DNA from: Diphasiastrum complanatum | Lineage: Eukaryota; Streptophyta; Lycopodiopsida; Lycopodiales; Lycopodiaceae | Assembly: GCA_029204225.1 (NCBI GenBank) | Contig: MU832605.1 | Location: 1-64,000, forward strand | Length of the DNA: 64,000 bases | Reading direction: 5' to 3' | In this document: in pieces, positions 10,311 through 20,169 of the stretch | How positions within the stretch are numbered: position 1 is the first letter of the stretch | How the letters are laid out: the number at the start of each line of letters is the position of its first letter | Made by a program: the position numbers and the translations under genes | The notes under the pieces: model-generated | What the model saw: only the letters and a program-made list of their open reading frames with translations | Told to the model about the DNA's origin: nothing | The model's database searches: none

Positions 10311-10669
10311 TCAATTTAGCTGATCATCATCGTCAATGCCGCACATCTGAAAAGCCTTTTCCCACTTTTGAATCCAATTCTCAATGGCATCAGTATTACG
10401 GATTGCAATTGCCTCTATATACTTTGGTGGCTTCAAATCCTTGATTGTTGGCAACTTCCTTGAATTCAAAGGAATCTTAGCTTCCCTTTCACTTGGCATA
10501 GGGCCAACCGCTATGTTTCTCATTCCACTTGCTCTTTCGGGTTCCTGTGGGGATTTATTGGCCTGCAGTTCATTTAAGATTTGTTGTAGGACAACCTTGA
10601 CAGCATCTACGTTGGCTGCCACTTCTTCAATCCTCATTATTTCGGCGATGGAACCTTCCAATGGATCCA
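10311..10669 (-). pseudogene. Ty3/gypsy gag N-terminal fragment
   Basis: The minus-strand frame from ATG at 10669 encodes a leader of about 60 residues and then the start of a retrotransposon Gag domain: LKPPKYIEAI ... ENWIQKWEKAFQMCGIDDDDQ, the motif that opens many plant gypsy capsids. It breaks off after DDDQLN. The in-frame extension upstream to 10784 has no ATG support. Immediately upstream on the same strand (10789-10800) is a degenerate TATTAGAGC resembling a primer site, so 10800 onward is probably its LTR. Confidence 0.6.
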
Positions 10670-10784
10670 TCTTCACTTGGACAGGTCTAAACCCCAGGAA
10701 AGCCAACTTAAGAATGATACTATGAAATTTCAAACAGCTGCTACCAGCAAAAACAGCCCTAGACAGGTCTGAAAATCTGATCAA

Positions 10785-11640
10785 AAGCTCTAATAAGAGT
10801 TTTATTTACATTTCTTTTACAGGCCAGCGACTTAGCCATTTCCGTACTTTACAAAAAGTAAACCTTTAAATAAAACTATAAACAATCGGGATAGGGAGTA
10901 AAAGATGTAACAGCTTGACAGCTTGACATGAATATACAAGGACAAGCACATACAAAGAAAGAAGGCCTCAAATATTGCGACCCTTACGATATGCTTCAGT
11001 TTTGTCCTTCTACCAGTTATCAGCATAGATGTATGTCTTTGATAGGTTTGATGTCAATCTAATGACAGTGGTAAGGCCTCATCGCACTATATCCTTCCTT
11101 CCAGCTACCATTCTTCAATTTCATCTATAGCATAGCCGACGATGCCACCAAGTTTCCTATATTGTCTAGTTAGAGATAGACCTACATGGGAACCTATTGA
11201 TTTTTGTGCAACTCCGTCTCGAAAACAAGTGCAAACAAATGTACCCATTCTGTCACATACTGCTGATGTCTCAGACAGAAATTGCAGACAACCGTAGGAA
11301 GGAGCTCAGAAGATGAGTTAGAGCTTACTATGTCGTTGAAAATCACTTGGAAACTTGGTATTGGATCATTGCTTGTATATTGGACCCAACAGAGCTTCCT
11401 TCTTGGAAGAAATCCTACAAATGGGCGTCCAATCCTGGCTAGAAACCCCAAGACTAAGACTGTAAATACTCCTGAATAGTCCTCACTGAACAGCTTTGGG
11501 TTATTGAGATTGTGATTCTTCGAAGAGAACTCAAAGAGCAGGGTTCCTTTGTAGGAGAGCCTGCAAGGCATTTCATTGTTGATTGGTCTTGACAAGATAA
11601 TTGGAGGTTATTAATCCCTTGTGAGTTTGTCGATCTATAG
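10785..11640 (-). repeat. Probable gypsy LTR (minus orientation), boundaries unsure
   Basis: Lies upstream of the gag fragment on the minus strand and ends in AATAAAACTC next to the degenerate primer site, as LTR ends often do. A minus-strand reading frame of 133 codons (11595-11194) has no recognisable domain. I found no second copy in the window, so both the LTR call and the right boundary are inference. Confidence 0.35.
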
Positions 11641-12650
11641 ATCTGTTATCGTATCATTATCTGTGATTTTGATCATAGCTGATCGTAGCCCGTTCATTTT
11701 TGGAAATTACACTCATATAGAAAGGACCAGATTTTGTAGTGCTATAATTTTTCAACATATAACAAGCCTTGCACCCACCAAATGTCCCACAACTATATCC
11801 ACGCTAGGAGTAGCAAGATCATCGAGTTCTTCATGAGCAAGAAGAGGAGCTCCCAACAAATTCATAGGCGACAATTCATGAGGAGCACGCTACTTCATTC
11901 TTTTGAACGCCAACATACCTGGATTCTTTTAGATGCGGGAAAATTAATTCCAGCAGCCTGTTGGCAGAGATCGCACCAGGGTCCCTGATGAAGCAATCCC
12001 AGCGCACACCTCCTGATATCAATCTCCGCCTCGATTTGCTCAATTTGCTGGCAATATGATGAGAATCTTCAGCAGCCCTTGGTGAATGTCCTTCACTTTC
12101 TTTCAACTAAGAGCTTGCCAAAAAAATTTCAAATTCCTGCAATTTGTGTGACTCAATTCACATACACTCAGGCCCACATCAGGAATCAATCGAAAAATTT
12201 CAAACCTCAAGTCTTTTCCAGGAACTTCGGTACTTCCATCGATTAGAAAAGAAACGAAAACGGGACGATCAGACAAAAACGTTGAAAATTACAGAAATAA
12301 AAACAAGGGCAAAGGAATCAGCAGCAAAGAAATGAGATAGTATGAACATCGATCTATCCAGTAAGCTGCTGATCGCGCTACCGCCCAGTAGCCAGAATGG
12401 TGGATCGGGTGAGCAGAATGATGAATGCAAAGAGAAGCTCGCAAGGGAAGGGGGTGGCGGGATGCGGATGCAGCTGCTCCGCTGCTACTGCCGCTGCTGC
12501 TAGTCAGTCGCCGGCTCGCCGCCCCCACGCACCTGCTGCACGTGGCATGCACTCTACACTCTACAGCCCGGCTCATGGGCCCCTACAGCCTACACACACC
12601 CACCCATGTCAAAAAGAACCCACAAGACAAAAGACCTACAATTGTATTAT
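11640..12650. other. GC-richer patch with possible orphan exon
   Basis: The minus strand of 12106-11876 has an open frame containing SRRRLISGGVRWDCFI and ends with a possible donor (CAGGTATG). Upstream on the same strand, 12400-12600 is unusually GC-rich with CTGC/GCTG runs (Ala/Ser/Arg-coding in all frames). This could be the 5' exon and CpG-rich promoter of a broken or captured gene. I recognise no protein family and no downstream exon, so no gene is called. Confidence 0.25.
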
Positions 12651-12869
12651 GAATTAGTTTGTGTCGAGGAAGATTGATGTTACCTAAAATAGCATTGTTT
12701 GAGAAAGCATGGCCACATGCATTATTTTTGGTCTCCAACTTTCGGGATGTCATGCAAATCCGGATTTGCACATCCAAGAACTTGAGCCTCTCTATCTCTT
12801 TCTCTCAACTCACATTATTGCTATTTTTCATGTGAAACCTAAAAAAATCCTAAAAGATAAAAAAACAAT

Positions 12870-12870
<1 letters not shown>

Positions 12871-12927
<57 letters not shown>
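12871..12927. repeat. (CT)n microsatellite
   Basis: About 28 uninterrupted CT units. The leucine/serine frames read across it are artefacts of the repeat. Confidence 0.99.
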
Positions 12928-12929
<2 letters not shown>

Positions 12930-13119
12930 GATGAACGCCTCTCCTTCTCTCTCTTGCCCTCTTATACCTTTTTCTCTTTCTAGAAACCTCTATTTGTATG
13001 AATTTCTAAAGTCATTGTTCTCTCTCTAAAAATTTCTAAATGCACATGTCATTTTCAACCCATTTCAAATGCCCTTCAAATATGTTTTAGGGCAAACGTG
13101 AACCAATGAGGATAGACAA

Positions 13120-13123
<4 letters not shown>

Positions 13124-13174
<51 letters not shown>
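13124..13174. repeat. (CT)n microsatellite
   Basis: About 25 uninterrupted CT units, same strand orientation as the tract 250 bp to the left. Confidence 0.99.
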
Positions 13175-13176
<2 letters not shown>

Positions 13177-13540
13177 CATGATGTGCTTGCATCGAGGATG
13201 CGCCTCTCGCATGCACATCAAGAAGTGTACCTGTAGGGGCCAACGATCACATGCAAGTGCGTGGTGCGCACCCAAAGAGGGGCCAACGAAAAGACTGTGA
13301 AAGGAAGGTGGCTAATAGGAAAACTAAATGAAATAGGGATAATAAAGAAATGAAAAGAAACTAAATTGTGGGTTGGCTGAACCTTTCTCCTAACCATGAT
13401 TAGCTTAGGTCTTGGGTGTATTTGACATTCAAGAACCTTGTTTTTGGATGTGCAAATCCAAAATTGTTATCCCATTTTAGATGCATGTCCAAAAGTCGCA
13501 AGCTTTTTGGATGTGTAGGCCAAAAAGCATGTGTGCGGTG

Positions 13541-13541
<1 letters not shown>

Positions 13542-13584
<43 letters not shown>
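13542..13584. repeat. (CT)n microsatellite
   Basis: About 21 uninterrupted CT units. It is the third tract within 720 bp, all on the same strand. Confidence 0.99.
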
Positions 13585-13587
<3 letters not shown>

Positions 13588-13899
13588 ATGGAGCCTAGAT
13601 CCTCGCCACTTGTGATCCTCACCTTTGAACTACCTACCCCAACTTGATTGATGCGAGGGATCCAGACTACTCAAAAAGTTGAATGAAAGAAAAATTTATA
13701 TTTTAGGGGTTTTGACATTCTACGAGTAAATCATCTGCGAATTTTCTTCATATCTTGCTTGCAAAATTTCATAGTAAATGTAGGCCTCTGGGACTTTTGG
13801 GAGGACCAAGTCCAGGGCTAGGGCCTAGTACATTAGCTAGGTCCAGGGCAAGGTCCAATCTCAAAGTCCAAGAGGGCTACGAACGCAAGAAACTGCAAG

Positions 13900-14525
13900 A
13901 AGGCTCCTTGTGATTCCGTGCGGTCTAGCCACTGCAGGAAATTGCAAGGGGCCTTCTTGCGGTTCCTTGCAGTGGGCTAGACCGCAAGGAGCCTTCTTGC
14001 GGTCCCTTGCGGTGGGCTGGATCGCAAGGAGCCTCCTTGTGGTCCCTTGTGGTCAGTGTTCGGGAAAGCCAGCATAGTCCAAGAATGGAACCGACATCTT
14101 TTCCCAAAAATCGACATGGCAAAATTGTACCAGATTTTTTATGTCATAGATCTTGGCTTTTACAGGAAAAAACGGCAAGTAAGAGCTTGTCACTCAATAG
14201 AGGCCGAAGAACTCTTTCACATATGGGTTTTTGGACCGCAAGAACACTGGTCCAAGGACTCTTCTTGTGGTCCAGCCCACCACAAGGTGCCTCCTTGCGG
14301 TCCCTTGTGGTCCGGCCCACCGCAAGAAGGCTCCTTGTGGTCTCTCACGGTTTAGAATTTAGGGTACCCCAAGGGACCGTAAGAAGACTCTTTGCGGTCC
14401 GTTGCAATGGCCCAAGGGACCGCAACGGACCGCAAAGAGCCTTTTGTGGTCCCTTGCGGTGGGCTGGACCACAAAAAGGCCCCTTGTGGTCCCTCTGGCC
14501 ATTGCAAAGGACCACAAGGAGCCCA
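13900..14525. repeat. Array of CCTTGCGGTCCCTTGCGGT-type repeats in both orientations
   Basis: The words GGTCCCTTGCGGT, ACCGCAAGGAGCC and their reverse complements recur at least fifteen times, interrupted by about 200 bp of unique sequence (14060-14260). Direct and inverted copies are mixed, so single strands would fold strongly. Reading frames crossing it are repeat artefacts (Gly/Leu/Trp/Cys-rich). The repeat looks like a degenerate satellite of unknown type. Confidence 0.8.
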
Positions 14526-14544
14526 AGTGTTTAAAAAAAAATGA

Positions 14545-14703
14545 CTGAATCACTTGGCAAGCCGGCGTGCCAAGTGATTCAGCCAGGCAAAAAAAAAAAA
14601 ATTCCCCTAGTAGCCCACCACCAGGATTGCTAGGTGGTGAGCTGCCAGTGCAAATTTTTTTTTTTCTGAATCGCTTGGCACGCTGGCGTGCCAAGTGATT
14701 CAG
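14545..14703. repeat. Two 38-nt near-perfect palindromes and a weaker third
   Basis: 14545-14582 and 14666-14703 each have arms CTGAATCACTTGGCA / TGCCAAGTGATTCAG (one mismatch in the second) around a G+C core. Between them 14612-14644 is an imperfect inverted repeat of CCACCACC / GGTGGTG. The palindromes are separated by runs of A or T. The same families recur at 19069-19360. Confidence 0.85.
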
Positions 14704-14912
14704 TCAAACAAAAAAAATTCTTTTTGTAGCACAAGGCTAAAAATGTTTTTTAACTTCAATTTTTTTTTATTTTGGGATTTCATTATGGGATTGTTAACTA
14801 TGTGCCAAACCATAATTCTTATTAACAAACATTCAAGTAGTGGCATAAAAAAGATAGCACACCATGTGCTATCTTTGTATTGACTCGTGACAAGAAAGAA
14901 ACTTGCAAAATG
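14666..14912. repeat. Dispersed repeat, left copy (possible Penelope flank)
   Basis: Starts with the 38-nt palindrome and continues with TTCTTTTTGTAGCACAAGG, ATTCTTATTAA, AGATAGCACACCATGT and GACAAGAAAGAAACT. The same order appears at 19323-19520 in the same orientation, with deletions. The Penelope-like RT lies between the two copies. Confidence 0.75.
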
Positions 14913-15569
14913 CCAATCCCCATTTTTTAGGAAGTCTTCTTGGACTATTTGTATGTCTTGAAACATTCATTTGGCTTTTTTAAAAACAGATTGTCTTCTA
15001 AACTACAAGCCTACTTCTTGAGAAATCCTTTTACGAAAATCATTAAATTGCCAAAAGAAACTTATATTTTTGAAATTTATAATATATCAATTAAAATTTT
15101 GCCAATATTGTCCTTGCAAACTCATTGGTAAATTGTCGATGTTTAAAAACTGCCCTATCGATTTTTTTAGTCCATAAATTCCAAGGCATATAAGAATGGT
15201 TTCTAGATTGGGAAGCTCAAAATGTCCTCTATTTAAAATGAAGGGCTTCCATTGGTCCAAAGATATAAGAAAGGAGTTCTCTCCACTTGAATTGCCACCA
15301 TGTGGCATGTGAGGTGGCAAGAGCTCTTTGCCACATAGGGCAAGCTGAAATTGATATTTTGCGTGGGTAAGATAGAAATATTCATTATCAATGATCATTC
15401 AATACATCAAGCTTTAAACTAGAGCGTGGTCAAGCTCTTGTGTGATGGTGAGCACATGAACCAGAGACACCATGAAAGCTCTAAAAAAAAACTCCAAATC
15501 ACATAGAAACTTCAAAATAGACAAATGTAGAATTGCTTCCAAATTGAGCACAGCCTCAGCTACAAAATC

Positions 15570-16170
15570 GATATTGGTTCCTCGAATTTTTTATGAATTA
15601 CATTCTTCTCCTAGTGCTGCTCATTCTAGTATACTAAAAACTTACCATAAAGTTTTTTTTTAATGGCAAGGGATGAAGCAAGGTGTATATACAATGGTTT
15701 GAGAATGTGCATCATGTCAGGTCAACAAAGCAGAACATGTGAAAAACTTGGATTATTGCAACCACTATCAAATCCATTGCAACGGTGGGACAACATTAGT
15801 ATGAAATTTATTCCATCTCTTTTGACTACTTTGGGAAGATAAATGGAATGTGGTGATGGATCGACTAACACCTTTAAACTACATGGGCTACCAAAAGAAA
15901 TAGTGTGTGACAAGGATCCTAGATTGCTAAATAATTTTGGAAGGAGATGATGGACAAGTTGAAAACTAAGCTTATGTTTAAGCACAACATTCCATCCAAA
16001 GATCAATGGATAAACGAAGAGAGTAAACCATCAGTTAGAATACAACTTGCGACACTTTGTAGTAGATCAATAAACAAAATGAATTGTTTGGTTGGATCTT
16101 GCTGAATTTACAATTCAACGCCTCACATATCTACGAAAATGATTTGTTTTTAATGCATTGTATGGATATG
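15570..16170 (+). pseudogene. Decayed Ty3/gypsy integrase
   Basis: Fragments in shifting frames give the integrase zinc finger (ELHSSPSAAHS ... KTYHKV, then ECASCQVNKAEH), the GLLQPL linker, a degenerate catalytic core (KFIPSLLTT, LPKEIVCDKDPRLLNNFW) and the end segment resembling EFTYNSTPH. Several stops and frame shifts are present. Nothing convincing of RT or RNase H precedes it in 14.9-15.57 kb. Confidence 0.65.
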
Positions 16171-16189
16171 GGACCTGTAATAATGGTTG

Positions 16190-17335
16190 TAAGGTCCAAT
16201 TTAACCAAATAAGGTCCCAAATTCATACTAGAGGCTACTAGCAACTATAAATAGAAGTACTAGCATGGAGAAAATATCTTTGTATTCTCATTTTATGTGT
16301 AGAATTCATCTCCTTTGATTCTATGTCCATCTCATTTGTATTTCTCAAGATATCTTGATTTCTAGTGTGTAGAAAATGCATGATTTGAGCTACAAACACC
16401 TCCAAATCCATATAGAATTTATGGCGCCCTCAAATCCACCTCTAGATTTCAAGTAAAAAAAGTGGACCTTTGTGATCCTAGGTTCATTTTAGTTCAAATC
16501 ACTTGGAGTAGGCCGATTTTTTAAACCACTTACTAGAATGTGGAGACAAAAATTGCTCATGGTAGTGGATGTTACATTCTACAAAATGATGTATCAAGAT
16601 TCTAGCTTTTGCATATAGTTTCTTGATTGATTCAATATTTTGCACCTTTAGAAGAACCCTAAATTTGATAGGATCTCTTGATTTTAAGTTGCTAGACTTT
16701 TTCAAGAGTGTGTTTCAATCTTAGGTGCTGTAAAAGTTCATCATATTGTGTTTAGATCTATTGTGATCAAGAAATCAACGTTCTATGTGCTAGGATTTGG
16801 TAGAAGAGAGAAAAGGAGAGGCTAGATTGTTTTCGAATCTTTGTGATTTCTTCTTGAGTTTCATTTGTTGATTTTCAAGAGAGTGCTAAGTGCATTGGAA
16901 TAGGTTCAAAGAGAAGATCAGATCACTGCAACATGGCAACCTCAAGTGCCTTCATGTTGGAAGGTCATGATAGGCTTACCTCAACAAATTATTCAACTTG
17001 GAAGGTGAGGATGGAATCTTTGCTTGAGATGAAAGATTTGATGGATAATGTTGTAGGTGTGGAGAGACCTTTGGCATCTCAAGAACAATTGAGGTATGAC
17101 ATGGATTGTTGGATGATCATGCTAATTTGGTGCAAAGTTTTGCTATTCAAAAGATGTTGCCAGGTATGGAGGACTTGCAAGAGGTCTTGGTGGCTAAAGA
17201 ATTTAGACTCCAAGCAAGAGGAGGATCATCTTCTACATCTCAAGTTGGAGAGGAGGAAGCTACGTTCTCAAAAGACAAGTTCAAGGGCAAAGGCAAAAGC
17301 AAACGGTCAAAAGGGCAAGATCAAGGTGAGTCTTC
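16190..17335 (+). pseudogene. Third copia fragment: leader and Gag with internal deletion
   Basis: From ATG at 16933 the frame MATSSAFMLEGHDRLTS matches the Gag start of the 915-6933 element. At about 17098 the text jumps from LRYD to the region equivalent to LLDDHANLVQSFAIQK, so roughly 90 codons were deleted and the frame changed. The Gag tail (EFRLQARGGSSSTSQ, then a KFKGKGKSK basic run) follows to about 17335. The 700 bp before the ATG resemble the leader of the complete copia (GAGTGTGTTTCAATCTTAGG shared). No primer site or LTR border is clear. Confidence 0.8.
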
Positions 17336-17559
17336 TTCTGTCTCCTGTTTATTACAACAGTACATTGTAGCAATAACATGTAAAATGATTACCTTGTATG
17401 AATTATAGATTGGTCTATTTGAAGCCATATGTATATATTGTAAAAAGAGAACGGGTAATTCCCTACTTTTTTCAAATTTTAAGAGGTGCATCAAACCAAT
17501 TACCAAGTCAAAGGAAATAGATATATTCTCGAAGCTAACAATATTTTCTTCTAGCAATT

Positions 17560-18940
17560 TTCTTTCTATTTCTAGAAATTCTAAAGGTTAAATCCAAAAA
17601 GGGTTTTCAGGAATTTGTATACGTGTTTTTATCCATGAAAAACTCAATATTAGGGTTATCAATGAAGCATATATCATCAATGTACCTAAATGAGTGGATG
17701 AAGTCACATAAAAGTAATAAGACCTAGTTTGGCTAGTCTTTTTATAAATTATGCCTCAAAGACAGATAGCCCGTCAGGACCATCCAAAGGTATATTTTCA
17801 TAGCACTTAGAAATGTCTACGCGACCTACATATTGGTGATCAAAGGTGGTAGATTTAGATAGAAATCAATGCGTGACTCACATTTCCAATGTAAAGTTGT
17901 ATCCACATTTAAGATGCTCTTGTATGTATTTCCTTAAGGCCTGCACCTTCCATGAGGAACGGTAACAGCATACCAAGAGCTCCCGTGAGAAATTTGGCAA
18001 GTCTAGTAAAGCAGCAATCGTGAGCATTGGTAATCCATTTGAATGATTCTTTGTGGGCCTTGAAGGTACACAGTAGGTAAAGTAGAGAATTATTTCCCAT
18101 GAAATTTTTTGGTAAAAACCTGGGAGTTATGTCCATTTTGTATGTTAGAGAATCCTTGACTAAGTTAATATGTTCGTTGGGAAAAAGAGTAAAATCTGAA
18201 CTGTTGAGTCTTTGAATGGCCAAATTTCGTACAAAGAATTTACACATGAAGCAAGGGTTATGTTGTGCTTTATCGATACCATTCACGTAGAGAAATTTGG
18301 TAAGCCATTGTAACTCATCATTGGCAATCTTACATTTAGATGGTGTGCTAGTGTTTCCATTTACCATTTCTAATAGAGTCCAAAGTGATATTTTTATAGA
18401 AAACGGCATGGTCCCTTGTACTAATTTCGTTTAGGTTTTCATAAGAAGGTAAGAGTTTCATGAGTTTAAGCCAATCATCATAAAGTTCAGAAGCAACTTC
18501 GTTGATAATAGCTTGCCTTAAAGTGATGTGATTTAGACCTTTCTCTAATGATTTTCGTAAAAAAAAAGTACTTTTAACAATGTTGCAATCTGTGCAAATA
18601 ACATGTCCATTTTTTTCCAAGATAGAATTTTTGAAGCGTGTGAAAGAAAAGCAATGAATGTAGGCTTTCTATATCAAAGTCACATAACACATCAAAAGAG
18701 AAATACCATTCACATTTTACACTTGGTAAATATAACCACTCAAAAGTAATATCATGAAAGTGTGCGTCTACAATACCAAATAGTCTGAGTAGAACATGAG
18801 CATAGAAGTGTTGTACATGAATAGCTTCAAAGACTCTATTACAGTAACATAAATATAAAAAAAATTTCTCTGTGTCGCTGCTAGTGGTAAGCTTGAGACG
18901 GCCGGTCGCTGAGGTACTAATTTCTCTTCTTTCTGTCACT
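17560..18940 (-). pseudogene. Penelope-like reverse transcriptase (PLE), decayed
   Basis: In minus-strand order: a segment EKGLNHITLRQ (18.5 kb); then TFKAHKESFKWITNAHDCC followed by RLAKFLTGAL, which fits the Penelope motif around a conserved K-x-H-K and ITNA; then VGRVDISKCYENIP (the first catalytic Asp region); then FRYIDDICFID (the YxDD box); and PFLDLTFR near the end. Frame changes lie near 18400-18620 and 17900, and TAG/TGA stops interrupt the palm. This motif order distinguishes Penelope RTs from LTR and LINE RTs. No GIY-YIG endonuclease was found downstream. Family assignment is by motif reading only. Confidence 0.62.
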
Positions 18941-19068
18941 TCCTCATCCTACACATCGATTAGGATCTGTAAAAATTCAATTTTGATGAACTAGACTGCA
19001 TGGTCAAAGCAGATGATAGAAGAGTTATTTTTGCATTTATCCCAAAGAAAAAAAAAATTCATTGAATC

Positions 19069-19360
19069 ACTTGGCACGTCAGCGTGTCAAGTTAAAAAAA
19101 AAAAATTGTTCAGCCGACCATCATAGCACGCCGGTGTGCCATGGTGGTGAGCTGCAAACAAAATAAAAATGAGCCCTAACAGTCAACCACCTTAGCACGT
19201 CGGCGTGCTAAGGCGGTTGGCTAATATATATATATATATATATATTTTTGTTTTTCCTGCAGCCGATCGACTTAACACGCCAGCGCGCTAAGGCAGTTGG
19301 CTGCTAGGGCAAAAAAAAAATCCTGAATCAATTGGCATGCCAGCGTGCCAAGTGATTCAG
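19069..19360. repeat. Array of five palindromes with a common core
   Basis: 19069-19092, 19112-19153, 19181-19222, 19261-19302 and 19323-19360. Two types occur: 38-nt (CTGAATCA ... TGATTCAG ends) and 42-nt (AGCCAACC ... GGTTGGCT ends). All share a core close to GCACGCCGGCGTGC. They are separated by A-rich runs and, at 19223-19246, by a TA microsatellite. Each could form a cruciform or an RNA hairpin. Confidence 0.85.
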
Positions 19361-19520
19361 TCAAAAAAAAAAATTCTTTTTGTAGCACAAGGTCAAAAAT
19401 GTTGTTTGACTTCAAAATTTTGGCACAATTCTTATTAATAAACATTTAAATAGTGGCACAAAAAAGATAGCACACCATGTATTATCTTTTTATTGACTCA
19501 TGGCAAGAAAGAAACTCGCA
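19323..19520. repeat. Dispersed repeat, right copy
   Basis: Direct copy of 14666-14912 with about 40 bp deleted, starting with the same palindrome. With the left copy it brackets the Penelope-like RT, as the terminal repeats of Penelope elements do. The bracketed interval also holds gypsy and copia remnants, so the link is tentative. Confidence 0.7.
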
Positions 19521-19739
19521 AACTCACAAAAACTTTACTCATAGAATGCCTTGCCCCACAACGAGAGGGTTCGAATTTATTCATACTAATAATGGTGTCA
19601 AATACAATGGGAGTTTCAAGTGAGAAATTTATATGCAGGGCGACCAACTTGCAGACTTGTATTTTTTTTTGGTTAAATGTGTCATCATGATCCAAAGATC
19701 AATAGGTATAGGAACGAGAAAATTGACAGAAGGAAGACT

Positions 19740-20165
19740 TCAGAGTTTATAGGATGTGAGAGTGGATTTGAATTTAATGATTCTGCCAGGAATGAAGGAG
19801 ACTTGGTAGCTTTTAGATTGGCAGTAATCATAAGAGAACTGGTCACCAATGTTGCAGATATCTTGAGAGAAGATCTCAAGTTGAGAAGCACTAAACTCGT
19901 CAAGGTCATCAAGAAAGACAAGAGGGTGAGGTAATAAAGGGGCATCAAGAACAAATGAGGAAATATCAGAAGGAGTATTCCCGATTTCATTTTCCAGGCA
20001 CAGAAAAACTTTTCTAATGTGCAAACTGAAAAATCTTTTCTTTTCTTCAAATTTTTTGACAAAATCATTCAAACGACCAAAGAGATTCTCTACCAAGCTC
20101 AAGGTATCATTCTTTTTAACAAACTCAAGATATATTTTGACCCAAAATCTATAGTCTCTAGAAGA
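19740..20165 (-). CDS. Unrecognised open frame upstream of the Penelope RT
   Basis: Continuous minus-strand frame of about 140 codons, beginning after a stop near 20170 and containing YLEFVKKNDTLSLVENLF and an acidic stretch FLDDLDEFSAS. Charged and aromatic residues suggest a soluble protein. It lies upstream of the Penelope-like RT on the same strand, so it could be the N-terminal extension of that element, but the palindrome array separates them. I recognise no domain. Confidence 0.3.
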   Translation of the reverse strand, partial: SSRDYRFWVKIYLEFVKKNDTLSLVENLFGRLNDFVKKFEEKKRFFSLHIRKVFLCLENEIGNTPSDISSFVLDAPLLPHPLVFLDDLDEFSASQLEIFSQDICNIGDQFSYDYCQSKSYQVSFIPGRIIKFKSTLTSYKL

Positions 20166-20169
20166 TCAA

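Noticed and set aside
12397-13300. Leu/Ser- and Arg/Glu-rich reading frames across the CT tracts and GC-rich patch
   Set aside because: They are translations of dinucleotide or CTGC repeats in any frame; no start context, no domain.
14545-14912. Hammerhead ribozyme in the repeats flanking the Penelope RT
   Set aside because: I searched by eye for the CTGATGA and GAAA core in correct spacing and did not find it.
15087-15398. LINE-type DUF4283 fragment on the minus strand
   Set aside because: GIYGLKKSIGQFLNID has a faint resemblance, but no other landmark supports it.
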